From assembly GCF_026151205.1 (NCBI RefSeq), contig NC_087078.1, positions 372,001 to 436,000 of the forward strand: a stretch of DNA of 64,000 nt. Direction: 5' to 3'. This document shows, one piece after another, positions 22,870 through 34,398 of the stretch. The translations under genes were made by a program, and so were the position numbers. Each line of letters starts with the position of its first letter. Position 1 is the stretch's first letter. Origin of the DNA: Bolinopsis microptera (Eukaryota; Ctenophora; Tentaculata; Lobata; Bolinopsidae). The notes beneath the pieces were generated by a model. That model was not told the DNA's origin. It worked only from the letters and a program-made list of their open reading frames with translations, and searched no databases.

Positions 22870-25225
22870 CTAATGTTCGTGTTTCTTCTTTATAGGGAAT
22901 CGTGTTCTGCATAGCTGAGCGACGAACTTGGTGAATTCCACTATGTGCTCCGGTAGAAAGAGGCTCTTCATGTCATGAAATAGTAATGACTTTGTGGGCT
23001 CCTTCATGTTAGTCCTACTGGAATGGTACCTGGGACATGTTCTAAGGAAGTGTTCTTCATCTTCTATTATCGGATCAACACAAGGAAGATTAACAAAGAG
23101 CTCCATCATGGACTTTTCGCTGCAGAATTCACAAATTCTGTGATGTTGACTTCCAGTTCTGCTCCCATATCTTCCAGTTTCTACGTTTAGCTTATGTCCG
23201 CTCATTCGGATCCTAGCCACTAAGTTGCTTCCAGTTCTCGACGGTAGCGTGAGGTACGGCTCCTGCTCGAAAGCACCTTTAACTTTATTATAGAACGTAA
23301 GCTTCTTATTGCTTTGTCTTTCTGTTTCCCATAGATTGATAAATCGGTTATGTGCCCTTTCCTGACATAACAATGGGTTGTAAAGTTGATGTTCAAGTTT
23401 GTTCTCGTCGAGTATCATTAGCATTGATTCCAGTGCTCTGAACCAACCTAAATCAAGTTTCTTCTGCTCAGCAAAAGCGTGCCTGGCTAGGGCTGGTGAG
23501 TCTTCTAGTTCAAGTCTTGCAAGACGATTATGGAAATCGGTGACTTGTTTAACATATCGAACTACAATAGGGGTTCTTCCGCAGTCTCCCCAAACAGCTG
23601 CGTTGGATGTAGATTTGCCAACTCCAAGGGTCCATTTAAGGATGGCGAGGTGCATTCTTTCGAATGGGTCAGCTGCAATGCCTGCCAGTGGGGATTGCTT
23701 CGTATTGTCAGTTGTGCTGGCAAAAGCCTTAATTCCTGAGCTACTGCTGATCCAGACTTCCACTCCGTACGATACAACTGGCAGTATGAGGGAGTCGAGC
23801 AGTTTAAGAACTGCGACCTTGGATATATTGTTAAGGTCTACTTCACTTTTCAGTCCAAAGTATGCCCGGAGAGCTTTTTGTCGCAGAAGGTTTAGTGCTG
23901 TCTTAAAGCTGCCCGACAGTGAGAAGGTGATCCCTAAATAGCAATATGTTTTCGCTGATGGGATTGTTGCTCCCATGTACTGAAAACCGTAACTCTCTTT
24001 GAGTTGCCTTCCACTTTTATTAAAAATCATGATGGCGGTTTTCTTGGTGTTCACCGTGAGCCCCCATTCTCTGCAGAATGACTCAAGTTCAGAGATCATG
24101 ACCTGAAGACTTTCTTTCGAAAGTGCGAGGAGGACAAGATCATCTGCCCACAAGAGGTGGGTCAGAATAGTTTCATTCAGCAATGGACTTGAGATGTCTT
24201 GAACACTGTTCAGTCGTTCCGAAAGTTCGTGGATGTAAGTTTTGAATAGTTCGGGGCTCATTGGGTGGCCCTGCTCCGTACCTGCAAGAATATCAAATGA
24301 GTCTGATATTTTAGCGATCAGCTTGATCTTAGCTTTGGAATTCTTGTACATATGTTCTAGACATTTTAGGAATTTTCCATCTATACCAAGGGTTGAGAGC
24401 TTGTACAGAAGAGCTTCACGACTGATGGAGTCGAAAGCTTTGCGAAAATCCACAAAACAAGAATAGAGTCTTTGTCCTTTGTTATTCACGTATTTGTCTA
24501 CACAAGTGGAAAGGGTGAACAGATGATCCACAGTTCTAGCATTCTTACAGAAGCCAAGCTGGTTTACTGTGTCCGGGCAATGTTCCTTCCTGAATTTTAG
24601 CAAACGGTCCAATAGGATTGTCGCGAAAAGTTTACCAAGGTTGCTCCCGATCGCAATGGCTCTGTAGTTATCGGGGTCGTAGATACATCCTTTCTTGTGG
24701 AGTGGGCTCACAATCGTAGTGTTCCATGGGTAGACACCAAGGTCCAAGCAACCATTAAAGAGCTTAACTAACACTGAGAGAGCGCAGTGGTTCTGGGCGG
24801 CAGACTTAAGCTGCTCATTGAGTAAACAATCTAGTCCAACTGCCTTACCGTTCTTAAGTGTTTTCACCGCATGTACAACCTCTTTCGATGATATCTCATC
24901 ATTTAGTATGCTCATTATTTGTTCATTTGCTTTAGTCACTGTTCTATTCTGTGGGAAGTTTGTATCCTTCTTTTTGTAGAGATCCAGAAAGAATTGGTAG
25001 AACTTCGCCATGTCGAATATGTCCAGCTTGGAGGGTTTTTCGTTAAACTTCTTCAGTTTCTTCAAGTTCTTCCACGAAATCTTATTTTCCTGCAGAATTT
25101 CCTGGTTTAACTCTTGGAAGAAAACAGCCTTTTTCCTTTTTAACAATTTTTTATAGTCCTTCTTCCTAGAGTAGAAGCGGATTCGTAGAAGGGCGTCCGA
25201 GGGGTTTTTCCCGTACTTCTTGTTA
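22870..25225 (-). CDS. LINE ORF2, reverse transcriptase half (frameshifted)
   Basis: This frame carries the reverse transcriptase. LHKKGCIYDPDNYRAIAI is followed by the palm aspartate motif CFVDFRKAFDS, then EQGHPMSPELF and the catalytic box LLWADDLVLLA. Tryptophan replaces the usual tyrosine in that box, and the sister element at 53706-58450 has the same change. The C-terminus has a zinc-knuckle-like CEFC followed by EDEEHFLRTC (CCHC spacing). Comparison with the sister element shows the frame should join the upstream endonuclease at AAGTACGGG (25210-25218), where one base is gained or lost. In-frame text continues as YGKNPSDALLR. Without that lesion ORF2 would be about 1165 residues. Confidence 0.85.
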
Positions 25226-26378
25226 GAATATTAAGCTCTCGCTTAGTTGTAATGCACTCAGCATCGAACCACTTTTGTTTTGGGCGGAGTTTACTGCGTC
25301 GTTTCTTTTTAGAAAAACACCTTATCTTTTGCTCACTATTGGCACAGTTTGAGGGTTGATCGGTGCAAAGTGCGCTTTCAAGAATGTGAACGAACTTCTT
25401 GTTCGTGGAGTAGATGTTTTCTACTGTATCAAGAGTTGAGGTCGAAATATCCAATAGCTGATTTGTTATTTCGGCCTTGTTAAGATTATCAGTAAACTGT
25501 TGGGCCGTTGCATCTCCATCCCATTTCGGTCTTTTAGGTGCATCTTGATGAAGCTCTTGAATTAATTCAGCGGCTATCATTTGGATTCTAACTGAGAGTT
25601 GACAGAGGATAGGTCTGTGATCTGATAGGTTAGTTAAGGAAAGAACTTTGAACCGTTTCACCATATTCCTGATGCTCGGTGAAACTGCTATGTAGTCAAC
25701 GACACTTTGTCCGTTGTACTGATAGCAGGTGAGCTCACCAAAAATGTCACCAATGACATTGCCGTTCAATAGAGTGAGGTCACAGCTGCCCAGAAGGTCA
25801 AGGAATCTATTACCTCTTTCATTTAGTACAGAATCTTTACTGGCTCGGCAAGGTCTGGGTGCATTCGATTTCTTCTTTTTCATCCAGTCTTTTGTCACTG
25901 GGATGAAGTTGACACCACCTGTACGAGCATTTAGGTCACCTACTAGCATGATGTCAGAGTGACCAAGTTGCTCTCCGATAAAGTGGAGAAGAGCTTCAAG
26001 AGTATTCTCCTCAACTCCAAGACTCTTCATCCTGACTTTATAAGAGGAATTTTCGGGTGAGTCGTATATGTTTATCAGAGTGATGTTCTTTTCGGCCTTT
26101 GTGTACGTTTTCGAAATGGATACTGCTTGGATGTCTGTTGAACCTGTTTCGATTTGGGTAATGTACTTTTCGAGCGACCGTTGAACACCGATGCATAGGC
26201 CTCCTGATCTTGAGGATACCCTGTTTTTGTTAAAGCAGCGGTAGTTGGGCACCACTACTTCTCCCTTTGTTTCTTGTAGACAAAATATCGGTGACATCTC
26301 GATGATCTCACGAAACTCATCAATCTCGGTCTTGTTTCCTAGTGAGTGGTGAGATATGTTATTGATGTTCCATGACAC
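25218..26378 (-). CDS. LINE ORF2, APE-type endonuclease half
   Basis: This is the apurinic endonuclease-like domain that nicks target DNA for primed reverse transcription. Its motifs in order are SWNINN (metal-binding Asn), CLQETKGE (catalytic Glu), NIYDSPE, VGDLNARTGG (Asp and Asn) and LSDHRPILC (the terminal Asp-His). All expected catalytic residues are present. The frame is lost near 25220 and ends in about 27 unrelated residues. The start is at the first ATG, 105 bases after the ORF1 stop, so ORF2 would need reinitiation or an internal start. Confidence 0.85.
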
Positions 26379-26483
26379 AACTGAGAGGTCCTGATCATGG
26401 TTTTGTGCTGCGGTGTGGGATAGTTCATCAACTTTATACTGCTATTGTCTCTCTGCAGTTTTCCCACAATTACGCTCCCTGTA

Positions 26484-29400
26484 TTATTCATTATGATCGT
26501 TGCTTCGGGTGAACTCATGTAAAGTTTGCCTAGTTAGGGTTGACGTTCTATTAAGGGTATCTCGGCATCTGAGCCATAGTTTAGCTAAACCCTTGGGCGA
26601 AAGTCTCAGTGCTTCACCGTCTTTTGTAAAATATCTCTCCAAGTAGCCGCTGAGGTTGTCATTACCGACTGTGCATATTCGGTCTTCATAGTAGTTCTCT
26701 TCTCTGAGCCATTTTATAAAGTCACCCATATATTGGTTGGCAGCTTGAATCCTTGTGTTGAGGTTAGGGTTACCTGGTGTTGGTATTATGAGCGAGTAAC
26801 ATATCTTGCAATTGGTTTCTTCTAAGGCCAATCGAAGGATACTTTTAAAGTTTCTTATGAAAGTGGGGAACGTTAGCCCCCTCTTGATGTCATTTATTCC
26901 CAAGTGAATAAAGATTATCTCAGGGTTGAAGCTTTTGATTTCGGATATGAGCTTCTGTTTTTCCACTAAGTCACTAACTGAGCTGTATTGCACTTTTTTA
27001 ATATCATAACTTCTGGAGAATTTTCGCTGGTCGAAGTCTTCATGGTAAGAATCATACACTAGGAGTACTTTCTTTTTTCTTTGATACTCGTGACTTGACT
27101 TTGTTAGTGATGCTTGTTGTGGTTTATGAGTTACTTCGGGAGATGTTTCATGCAAATTCCCTTCAGCCTCGCCTGGAGGTTGGTCAATTATCGACGCCGT
27201 AGGTTCCGCATTAACCTCTATTATCTCCGAGTACAACGTGGTAGATGATGAGCACTTATGAATGGTTTCATCGTGATTTGACTCAACTTCCTTTGATATC
27301 GCCTTTTCTTTATCTCTAGTTGAGCTTAAGAGTTGTTGCAGACAATTGATGGTATCATTTTGATTTGGCTCACAAGTAAAGTTGCTTAGCTGATCCATTA
27401 TCATCTTTTCTTTATCTTTAACTGACTCTATAAGTTGTTGCAGGCCAAAGGTGATTCTTTCAATGTCGTCAGCAGATGGTTCCTCCATATCGGCTGTTTC
27501 ATTTGCACTGTTCAGAGAATGAGGGATCATTTCTTCGGTTCGAGTTGCAATCTCGTACACAGTTGTTTCTGTCTGGGCGCAACTATCCGTCGTCGACGGA
27601 CTTGTAGATAAACTGTTTCTTAGGGTTTCTGTCTGGACGCCGATATCCACTGTAAATGGACCAGTTTCTTCATGGGTTAAAATTTCATTTGTTACAGTTT
27701 CTCGTTGAGAGTCGGCATCCTGTGAGCGGCAGATGGTTGCTGTTTTAAGGGGACTATTCATTTTTAAATCTCGGCTTTTTTCTGCATCACAGTGGCAAGA
27801 GCAGAGGACAGGCTTTGGAGAGATGTTAACCAAGGACTCCAACCTATCAACCGTTTGGGCTATTGAGTTAAATTTATTCAGGGTCTCTTCAGAGCACCGT
27901 TGACTATCCGTATTTAGCGCTTTGATATTGATGAATAGGGTCTTATCATTTTCTTCCAGAAGGTGGAAGCGTTCAGCGATTTCAGTGTTGTTTTTAAGTG
28001 GGTTTTGTATTATGGCATCCATCTTCTTCGATAGTGCTGCAACCATACTTTCTTGCTTTAGTAACCGATCATCTAGCTTCAGCATACAATTTTCCAGCGT
28101 TTTTAGGGGGCTTTCTACAACACTTAGTATTGTTGCGTTAATATCATGAGACTCAGGTGTTTGCTTAATTATGGTTGTCTTTATTCCCGGGCCAGGTTGT
28201 GCACAGACCGGTTCTGTACTAGTATAGTCGTCTTTGTGGTTCTGGCCCAACTTCGTCTTTCCTTTCTTCCCATGTTTCCCCTTCTTAGCATTTTTGTTTT
28301 TGACCGGGCTTTTATTGGCACCGTATAGATCAATGAACAGACCTGTGAGCTTGTTCTTTCTCTTTTCAGGCGTTCCGGCAATAGATGCACCTCGAGCGCT
28401 AAGTTCTTTCACTACTGCATCGTCTGTCAGGTATACGATCAGTTCTTTGATAACTTTCGGGTGAAGGGCATATCTATCACTTGTAACACTGTTTTGCAAC
28501 GGAGAGTTACTTGATGCCACATTGCCCAGGTACTCAATGAAATACACTCGGCTCCAGTCTGCCGTTTTGTTGTAACATTTTATGTTGCACTCTTTTAGCC
28601 AACCTTTAACCACGGCCCCGTTCCTTAATCTGACAACTTCTTCGTGGGCGTTGTTTTGTAAGAATGGGGTCGGAATGGTAATGTTTGTAATCTTACTGTT
28701 ATTGTCATTACTGCCAGGTAAAGAGTCAGATTGCGGAGGGTTACCAACTCCTGCTGTTTCCTGCTCTGTCTCCTCTGGCAGATTGGTCACCTCTACCTTA
28801 CCCATCTTAAGTTCGTCATTGACCTGTTTCTCATTTGGGGCCACAGCAATCTCAGCAACACTTCCCTCTCCTTTATCCGTTTCTGTTTCTGTATTGACTG
28901 CGATACCAACATATGAAGAACGTTCTTGGGCGAGATATCCATCTTCATCATCTCTGTCTTTGGGTACATTGACATCATTTTCTGAAATAGAGTCAGTTTC
29001 AGAGTGATTCATAATTCCAACTTTTTCTGTTCCAGAGTCCTCTGGTTCTTGATCGCATGAATCGTACTCACTGTCAGAGTCGGCATGATCAGGAGCTGAG
29101 AGTTTCTTCTCGTGAAAAGGTTCAGAGTCTGTCTTCTTTTCTTCATCTTCTGTTGTGACGTTCTTGCTATTTTCAGCTATCACACACTTTTTGTTGTCTT
29201 CCGCCATTGTTTCTTCTTGATGGCATGTGGTCTCCTTCCCCTGATCGTCACTGGCATCATGTATTTTTCCATCTTCAACAACTACGCAATTTTGACAAGA
29301 CTGTGACAAATTGCAGCCTTCATCACTGATGCATGGAATGATAACTATGTGGTAATCAGGTATATGCATTTCAAACTTCCTTTCGGGAGCAAAACTTGGT

Positions 29401-30647
29401 ATCATAGTTGCCCGAGTTTTCGAAGATATAGTTAAGAACGACCAGTTTCTCATTTCGACATCATAGACGTTGAGTGATAAGCGGGCAGCACGTTTAGGTA
29501 GCAGGTCAAGTCCCCTGCTCCTACCGATATGCAAGATTCCAAGCGGGTAGCAATTATCATCATCTAGTTTCATTCGTTTTGCTCTGTCCGACATGCTGGT
29601 GATTTTTAGACCGTTAAAGTTCTGATTGCATGATGTTGTGCGGGACATGTGACGGTTTATTTGACCGAGCAGGTAGAGGAGAGACTTTTGTTCGATCAGG
29701 TCACGTGGGTGTTCGTCCAGTGAACTGATTCGTGTTACTCGATCAACCTCCTCTCGGCAGAACGTTATGGTAACTGTCGGGTTTGAGTTGTCAATCTGCA
29801 TTAGGTCAGTTGACAGAGCTCTTTCCACCGCTTTAGAAATATTGCTCATATTCAAGCGGAATGGGTTATTCATGTTCAGTAAATCATTTTCCAAATGTAT
29901 ACCGGCACCGTCGGTGCCACAGTCGTGAGTGCCACTTTCCCTTATTCTAGTGCATCCAACACCTCCCTGTGAAAAGGAGAGATTATGTGAATCATTTGAG
30001 GAAATCGTAGTGGTGGCTGGTTCAGAGTTATGTCTCATCCTCGCGACTGGTGTTTCGTTGAAAGCCGCGGATCTTTCGAGCGCAATCTTTTCTTTGAGTC
30101 TTCGTTTCAAAAGAGCTGTTGGTGTTGGTTTGTGGTACGGATCACGTCTGTATGAGCTCTCAGATTTGGAGCGTGACCTGCTTTTGAAATTCGTCCTCAC
30201 TGGGGATGTGTAGTCCAGTTCGACATGTTTCCTCGGGGGTGTTCCTCTGCTTGTTGGTACTTTCGAGGTCGGTGTCAGGTAAAGGGGGGAAGGTGAAGGA
30301 CTGCCTGCAGGCTCTGATTTATCATCATCATCATATTCAGTTTCCTGAGAAATATCAGATAGATATGAGATGTCTCCGATAGTGTTCCCAACTGAGATGT
30401 TCAGGTTAACAGTGGTGTTGACTTGAGTGGCGTTAAACCCACTCACGTTACGTGCGATGTCCCATACTCTGGAAATGCCTCTAACGATTGACATATCTCT
30501 GATATTAATGAAGTTTACCGAACCTTGGTTGATATAGGTAGAATTAACAGGTAGTGGTAAAGGAGTCCACTGATCTCTTTTATCGTGAAGGTCGTTTGTC
30601 AACTCTACTTTTAAACTGTCATCATTTTCATCGATTCTTTCCTTCAT
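26484..30647 (-). CDS. LINE ORF1, 1387 aa, SGNH-like C-terminal domain
   Basis: The N-terminal third is low-complexity and Ser/Arg-rich (RSRSKSESSYRRD). An acidic stretch (about residues 480-650) precedes a SAP-like segment (ELSARGASIAGTPEKRKNKL, about 750-770), a Lys-rich tract (KNAKKGKHGKKGKTK) and a predicted coiled coil (about 840-940). Two LC8-like motifs follow, DIGVQTET and CAQTET (about 1000-1025). The last 210 residues resemble the SGNH/GDSL-esterase domain found in ORF1 of CR1-like LINEs. The nucleophile block is LLVYDSYHED, the Gly-Asn block HLGINDI, and the last block KDGEALRLSPKG, where the usual His is absent. The role is presumed RNA binding and RNP assembly; what the esterase-like domain does in any LINE is unsettled. 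Confidence 0.8.
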   Translation of the reverse strand: MKERIDENDDSLKVELTNDLHDKRDQWTPLPLPVNSTYINQGSVNFINIRDMSIVRGISRVWDIARNVSGFNATQVNTTVNLNISVGNTIGDISYLSDISQETEYDDDDKSEPAGSPSPSPLYLTPTSKVPTSRGTPPRKHVELDYTSPVRTNFKSRSRSKSESSYRRDPYHKPTPTALLKRRLKEKIALERSAAFNETPVARMRHNSEPATTTISSNDSHNLSFSQGGVGCTRIRESGTHDCGTDGAGIHLENDLLNMNNPFRLNMSNISKAVERALSTDLMQIDNSNPTVTITFCREEVDRVTRISSLDEHPRDLIEQKSLLYLLGQINRHMSRTTSCNQNFNGLKITSMSDRAKRMKLDDDNCYPLGILHIGRSRGLDLLPKRAARLSLNVYDVEMRNWSFLTISSKTRATMIPSFAPERKFEMHIPDYHIVIIPCISDEGCNLSQSCQNCVVVEDGKIHDASDDQGKETTCHQEETMAEDNKKCVIAENSKNVTTEDEEKKTDSEPFHEKKLSAPDHADSDSEYDSCDQEPEDSGTEKVGIMNHSETDSISENDVNVPKDRDDEDGYLAQERSSYVGIAVNTETETDKGEGSVAEIAVAPNEKQVNDELKMGKVEVTNLPEETEQETAGVGNPPQSDSLPGSNDNNSKITNITIPTPFLQNNAHEEVVRLRNGAVVKGWLKECNIKCYNKTADWSRVYFIEYLGNVASSNSPLQNSVTSDRYALHPKVIKELIVYLTDDAVVKELSARGASIAGTPEKRKNKLTGLFIDLYGANKSPVKNKNAKKGKHGKKGKTKLGQNHKDDYTSTEPVCAQPGPGIKTTIIKQTPESHDINATILSVVESPLKTLENCMLKLDDRLLKQESMVAALSKKMDAIIQNPLKNNTEIAERFHLLEENDKTLFINIKALNTDSQRCSEETLNKFNSIAQTVDRLESLVNISPKPVLCSCHCDAEKSRDLKMNSPLKTATICRSQDADSQRETVTNEILTHEETGPFTVDIGVQTETLRNSLSTSPSTTDSCAQTETTVYEIATRTEEMIPHSLNSANETADMEEPSADDIERITFGLQQLIESVKDKEKMIMDQLSNFTCEPNQNDTINCLQQLLSSTRDKEKAISKEVESNHDETIHKCSSSTTLYSEIIEVNAEPTASIIDQPPGEAEGNLHETSPEVTHKPQQASLTKSSHEYQRKKKVLLVYDSYHEDFDQRKFSRSYDIKKVQYSSVSDLVEKQKLISEIKSFNPEIIFIHLGINDIKRGLTFPTFIRNFKSILRLALEETNCKICYSLIIPTPGNPNLNTRIQAANQYMGDFIKWLREENYYEDRICTVGNDNLSGYLERYFTKDGEALRLSPKGLAKLWLRCRDTLNRTSTLTRQTLHEFTRSNDHNE

Positions 30648-30750
30648 TAATTCGGTTGAAGTACGGCAAGGGGCTACTGCATCGTTTTCGCACTGCGTTT
30701 TCAGCTTCTCCCGTCTAAATCCCTCGTCTTCATCGTAACGGTGCAGAGGT

Positions 30751-31432
30751 CAAACAATACTAAATTAAAAACGTTAAAATCTAAGCAATTTTTCAACATT
30801 TCTATACTCGTTTCCATAAATATAATTATCCAGGGTAAAACGATTCCCTGACAAATACCAGCTGCAGCTATTTTTCTGCCGTTACTGCAACGGTGCCAAG
30901 AAATTTGGCAAATGACATTTTTAATGTTTCATCAAAAGTTTTGCAGTTTCGCAAATTTCACAAAAACAAATACTTCAAAAATGCGTTGCTAAATGAAACT
31001 GAAAATATTTTTGTCATCTACAACTGATTGAGAGCTTACGAAAATATCATCCAATCAGGAATATTATATTCTTATAGTGCTGACAGATCACTAAACTTGC
31101 ATTTCAGCTCCACGACAACCAGCGCCAAGCCCAATTACAACTAGTAGTGGAACACAGCTGTTGTCAGGTCATCCCTGACAACATCTGACAAGCTGGCTCC
31201 CATCCCCGGCATGTGAACTTAAAGTCTTCGCAACCAGTGACCGCTCAAAGTGGCCACGTGCATTATTACCACTATTAACTTGAGGGTGACCCTCGGGTCT
31301 TTAAAAATAAAAGGAAAGTACTATTACCACAGATTCTTACAAAATAAACGATGGTTTATGGACTCACTAATATCGGGAGGCTGTGAACAACCATCCAAAC
31401 CAAAATTAACAACACTAACGACAACGTTGTTC
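30751..31432. other. Non-coding stretch
   Basis: I see no gene. The DNA is AT-rich near 30760-31080 and otherwise featureless. Short open frames on either strand look random. Confidence 0.5.
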
Positions 31433-31565
31433 TACCTGATCGGCCGACGTTATTTGACCGGACATAATCTTTAGCGGACATTAAAATGAACGCTCGAAGG
31501 CATTTATTGGATTTAACTACTTTATCTGATTTTGTTTGAATGGACATTGATTGAACGCTATCCTC
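31433..31565 (-). mobile_element. MITE copy related to 8751-8951
   Basis: GACGTTATTTGACCGGACAT followed by GCGGACATTAAAATGAACGC matches the complement of the element at 8751-8951 through most of its length. The right end is degraded; related phrases continue to about 31680. Confidence 0.6.
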
Positions 31566-32147
31566 TCGTTGGCCACCCAGGCCCAGCCTCTCTCTGTCAA
31601 AAAAGGACCTCAAGCGTCCAATTAATGTCTGTTCAAATAGGCTTGACCAGGAATTTCCACCTCAAGCGTTCAGGAATTCTGTGGAGTATGCACATCGAAA
31701 CAACATGGTTACTGGGCGGTGCTCAGCCTGTCATTCCTGTCATTCTGCCGAATATCTATTTGTTGTTATTTTTTGAACATAATAGCACTAGCAACATGGA
31801 TTTCATAGCAGCAACATGGATTTCATAGCAAACACTGACAAAAATGCACATAACTCACATGGAACGAATACAATAACCAATGTAAAAAAGCCAAAGGCAT
31901 ACTTATACAATGTTGATGGATGATACACGTTTAAATGTCTACCAAGAAGCGCGTGCCTTCTTCGCGCCGGGTCAGTTCATTAACAATGAGCAAATGCAAT
32001 GCGGGAAAGCTGTAATATATTAATATTTAATTGGACGTGACTTGGGGTTCATTCCGAAGACCATGAATTATGGATAACAGCTGACAAGCTGACTCGATTA
32101 GTCTACCCAAAAACCAGAACTTAACGATCCTAAGCAATGTAGTTGTA
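31566..32147. other. Non-coding stretch
   Basis: No gene is supported. AGCAACATGGATTTCATAGC is duplicated in tandem at 31791-31830. Confidence 0.45.
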
Positions 32148-32372
32148 CAACGGTTACCTGGTTACCTGGTTACCTGGTTACCTTGCTACCTTGCTACCTG
32201 GTTACCTGGTTACATGGTTACCTGGTTACCTGGCTACCCGGTTACCCGGTTACCTGGTTACCTGGTTACCTGGTTACCTGGTTACCTGGTTACCTGGCTA
32301 CCCGGTTACCTGGTTACCTGGCTACCCGGTTACCTGGTTACTTTGCTACCTGGTTACCTTGCTACAGGTTGC
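32148..32372 (-). repeat. GGTTACCT minisatellite
   Basis: About 28 units of the 8-bp GGTTACCT, with GGCTACCC and TGCTACCT variants. It is the complement of the AGGTAACC arrays at 32934-33018 and 34399-34640. The open frames rich in LPGYLVTW are translations of this repeat. Confidence 0.95.
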
Positions 32373-32933
32373 ATATCCCTTGTATGGTTACTGTGTCACA
32401 TGGTTTGACTACTAGTACTTTGTAAAAGAGGCCAATACCATTGTCTTGTCAATTAGCATTTAGCCTTGAATAAAATGTATAATAAACCGCTGCTCCTTAA
32501 GCTTTACGCGGTAAAGTAAGGATTCTGTAATTGAATCTTACTGTCGTACAAAAGGAAATTTTCAGATTTCCACGGGCTCGGTAAGTCTTGAAGTCCTCGT
32601 TCGTTATACAAAAGGAATCGTTACACAAGAAGATGAAGGCTTACAGTTATAAAGTTATAATATACAAGAGTTATAGACGTGTCCATTCTTCCTTTTCTAA
32701 GGGGCTGTGGTCAAGATGACCACTGTAAGATAAACTTAAAGCATTATGTGCTTACTTCGGTAAAACTTTTGAATGTGGAAATTTAAAGTTAAACTTTTAG
32801 TTTTTTCTTCGCGTTTATGAAACCGATAATCCTTGGGAGTTGGTAGATATCACACTGCCATGAAAGGAATCAAATAATGGATGGTTACCCTTGTTATGAA
32901 AATGTTCCCAGGGTCCAGAAGTTGTACATTGCT
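32373..32933. other. Non-coding stretch
   Basis: No gene is visible. ATACAAAAGGAAT phrases recur near 32545 and 32605. Confidence 0.45.
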
Positions 32934-33018
32934 TAGGTAACCAGGTAACCGAGTAACCGAGTAACCAGGTAACCAGGTAACCAGGTAACCAGGTAACCAG
33001 GTAACCAGGTAACCAGGT
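32934..33018 (+). repeat. AGGTAACC minisatellite
   Basis: About ten units of AGGTAACC with two GAGTAACC variants. Same family as 34399-34640 and, in complement, 32148-32372. Confidence 0.9.
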
Positions 33019-34398
33019 AAAATATGCACTAGGCAATACTGTACCATTGCAAAATTATGTGAGCCGCGCATACAAAATATACTTAATTGTATTGTAGCTT
33101 AGGTAGCTAAGCAGCCCCCTTATATTATGCAATGTTAGTGTTTTGCCCCCCCCCCCCCCCCCAATGTTAGTGTTTTGCGCGCACAGGTAACAGAACGCGT
33201 GGAAACTAGTAGTGTTACCATGGTAACAGAACGCGTGGAAAGTTTATCCAAATTATAATCATCTTTTTTTCAGTGTGGCGGATAGATGGCAGATTCTGGA
33301 CTACATTAACAACAGCAGGTAACTATGGCAAAGTTATTCTCATGTAGTATCGTGTAGCAGGTAACTAAAAATACAAAAGCAACGTTTAAATGCAGTGGAT
33401 GTAAAATTGCACTTTTTACCAATTTCAAAACTGTTTCGTATCATTCGTGATTCAGTGTTATTCGCACTTTTCTCTATTTTACGAAATTTGCAAATTTTGT
33501 GACACAACTCTGCATAATTTGTGTCAATTATGTAATAGATCTGAAATGTATGGAAGCGTTTTGTAAAACATTTCCCTTGAACGTTTTTTATTATTCTTTG
33601 ACATACGTTGCATGCCACTTTCCGCCACAACGTGTATCAAATTATTCTAAACTGAACAATCATGTGACTTGTGTGAGGCACGTTAACTTGGTAATTATGG
33701 CAACGTTATTAATATTATAAACAGAGCATCATGTCTGATTGAAGAAAATTCTTCAAACTTTGCCGCACATTTTGCGAAGAATGTTGCAATCAAGCCCCAA
33801 TAATTGCTATATTTTCCGCACAGCTCACTCTTGCTGCACATAAAGCAAATGTAGGCAAATGCAGAATCACATTATTCGCAAACTTTTACCGCACATATTA
33901 TTGCATTTGGACAGGAAGGGCCGGAAACAGACAATGTTAGAATCCTTCGTAAATAAACTATTGAGAGCCTCAAATTATTTGTTGTATATACTTATATAAG
34001 TATATGTTGTCTTTCGGTGACTAAAACAACACTACTACAATGTATAGTGTATTATACTGTATATATATCAGCGTAATTAATATATTAGTTATGCTATTGC
34101 TAACATCGATCTAAGATAGCAATGCTTTAACTCCATGCACCAGCATCAGTGCCCGATATAGTAGAAAAGGGCTACTTTTCTGCTACAGATTTGGCGCCCC
34201 AACAAATCATTGAACAGAATAGTATAATATAAAAGGATTCTGAATATGAATAGGGCCTTGTTAGCAACGTCCTATACAAATGCGTTACCATGGTTACAAG
34301 AGTCCTATACAAATGCGTGTTTTAAATATTGACTGCAGAGAATCCCTGTAACAGCATCTGCTAATAAGGACCTACTTGTTCATGTACTATAATCTTAT
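33019..34398. other. Non-coding region
   Basis: No gene is recognised. A C homopolymer of about 18 bases near 33144-33162 lies between two direct copies of AATGTTAGTGTTTTGC. X-box palindromes lie at 33214-33227 and 34284-34297. TGGTAACAGAACGCGTGGAA is partly duplicated near 33186-33240. Confidence 0.5.

Larger units (their letters stand above)
22631..30750 (-). mobile_element. Nearly full-length LINE with esterase-type ORF1
   Basis: On the minus strand: a short 5' leader, ORF1 (30647-26484), ORF2 split by one frameshift (endonuclease 26378-25140; reverse transcriptase 25146-22870), a 3' UTR and a terminal run of about five TTGTAAACC units (22659-22704). The two-ORF layout and simple-repeat tail are typical of non-LTR retrotransposons. 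A diverged relative lies at 53706-58450. The boundaries are estimates; I found no confident target-site duplication. One frameshift and otherwise open frames imply a young copy. Confidence 0.85.

Noticed and set aside
23399-23941. 180-codon plus-strand frame, and other plus-strand frames across 22.8-30.6 kb
   Set aside because: Antisense shadows of the minus-strand LINE ORFs.
32143-32425. LPGYLVTW open frames (also at 32815-33071 and 34387-34578)
   Set aside because: Translations of GGTTACCT/AGGTAACC arrays.
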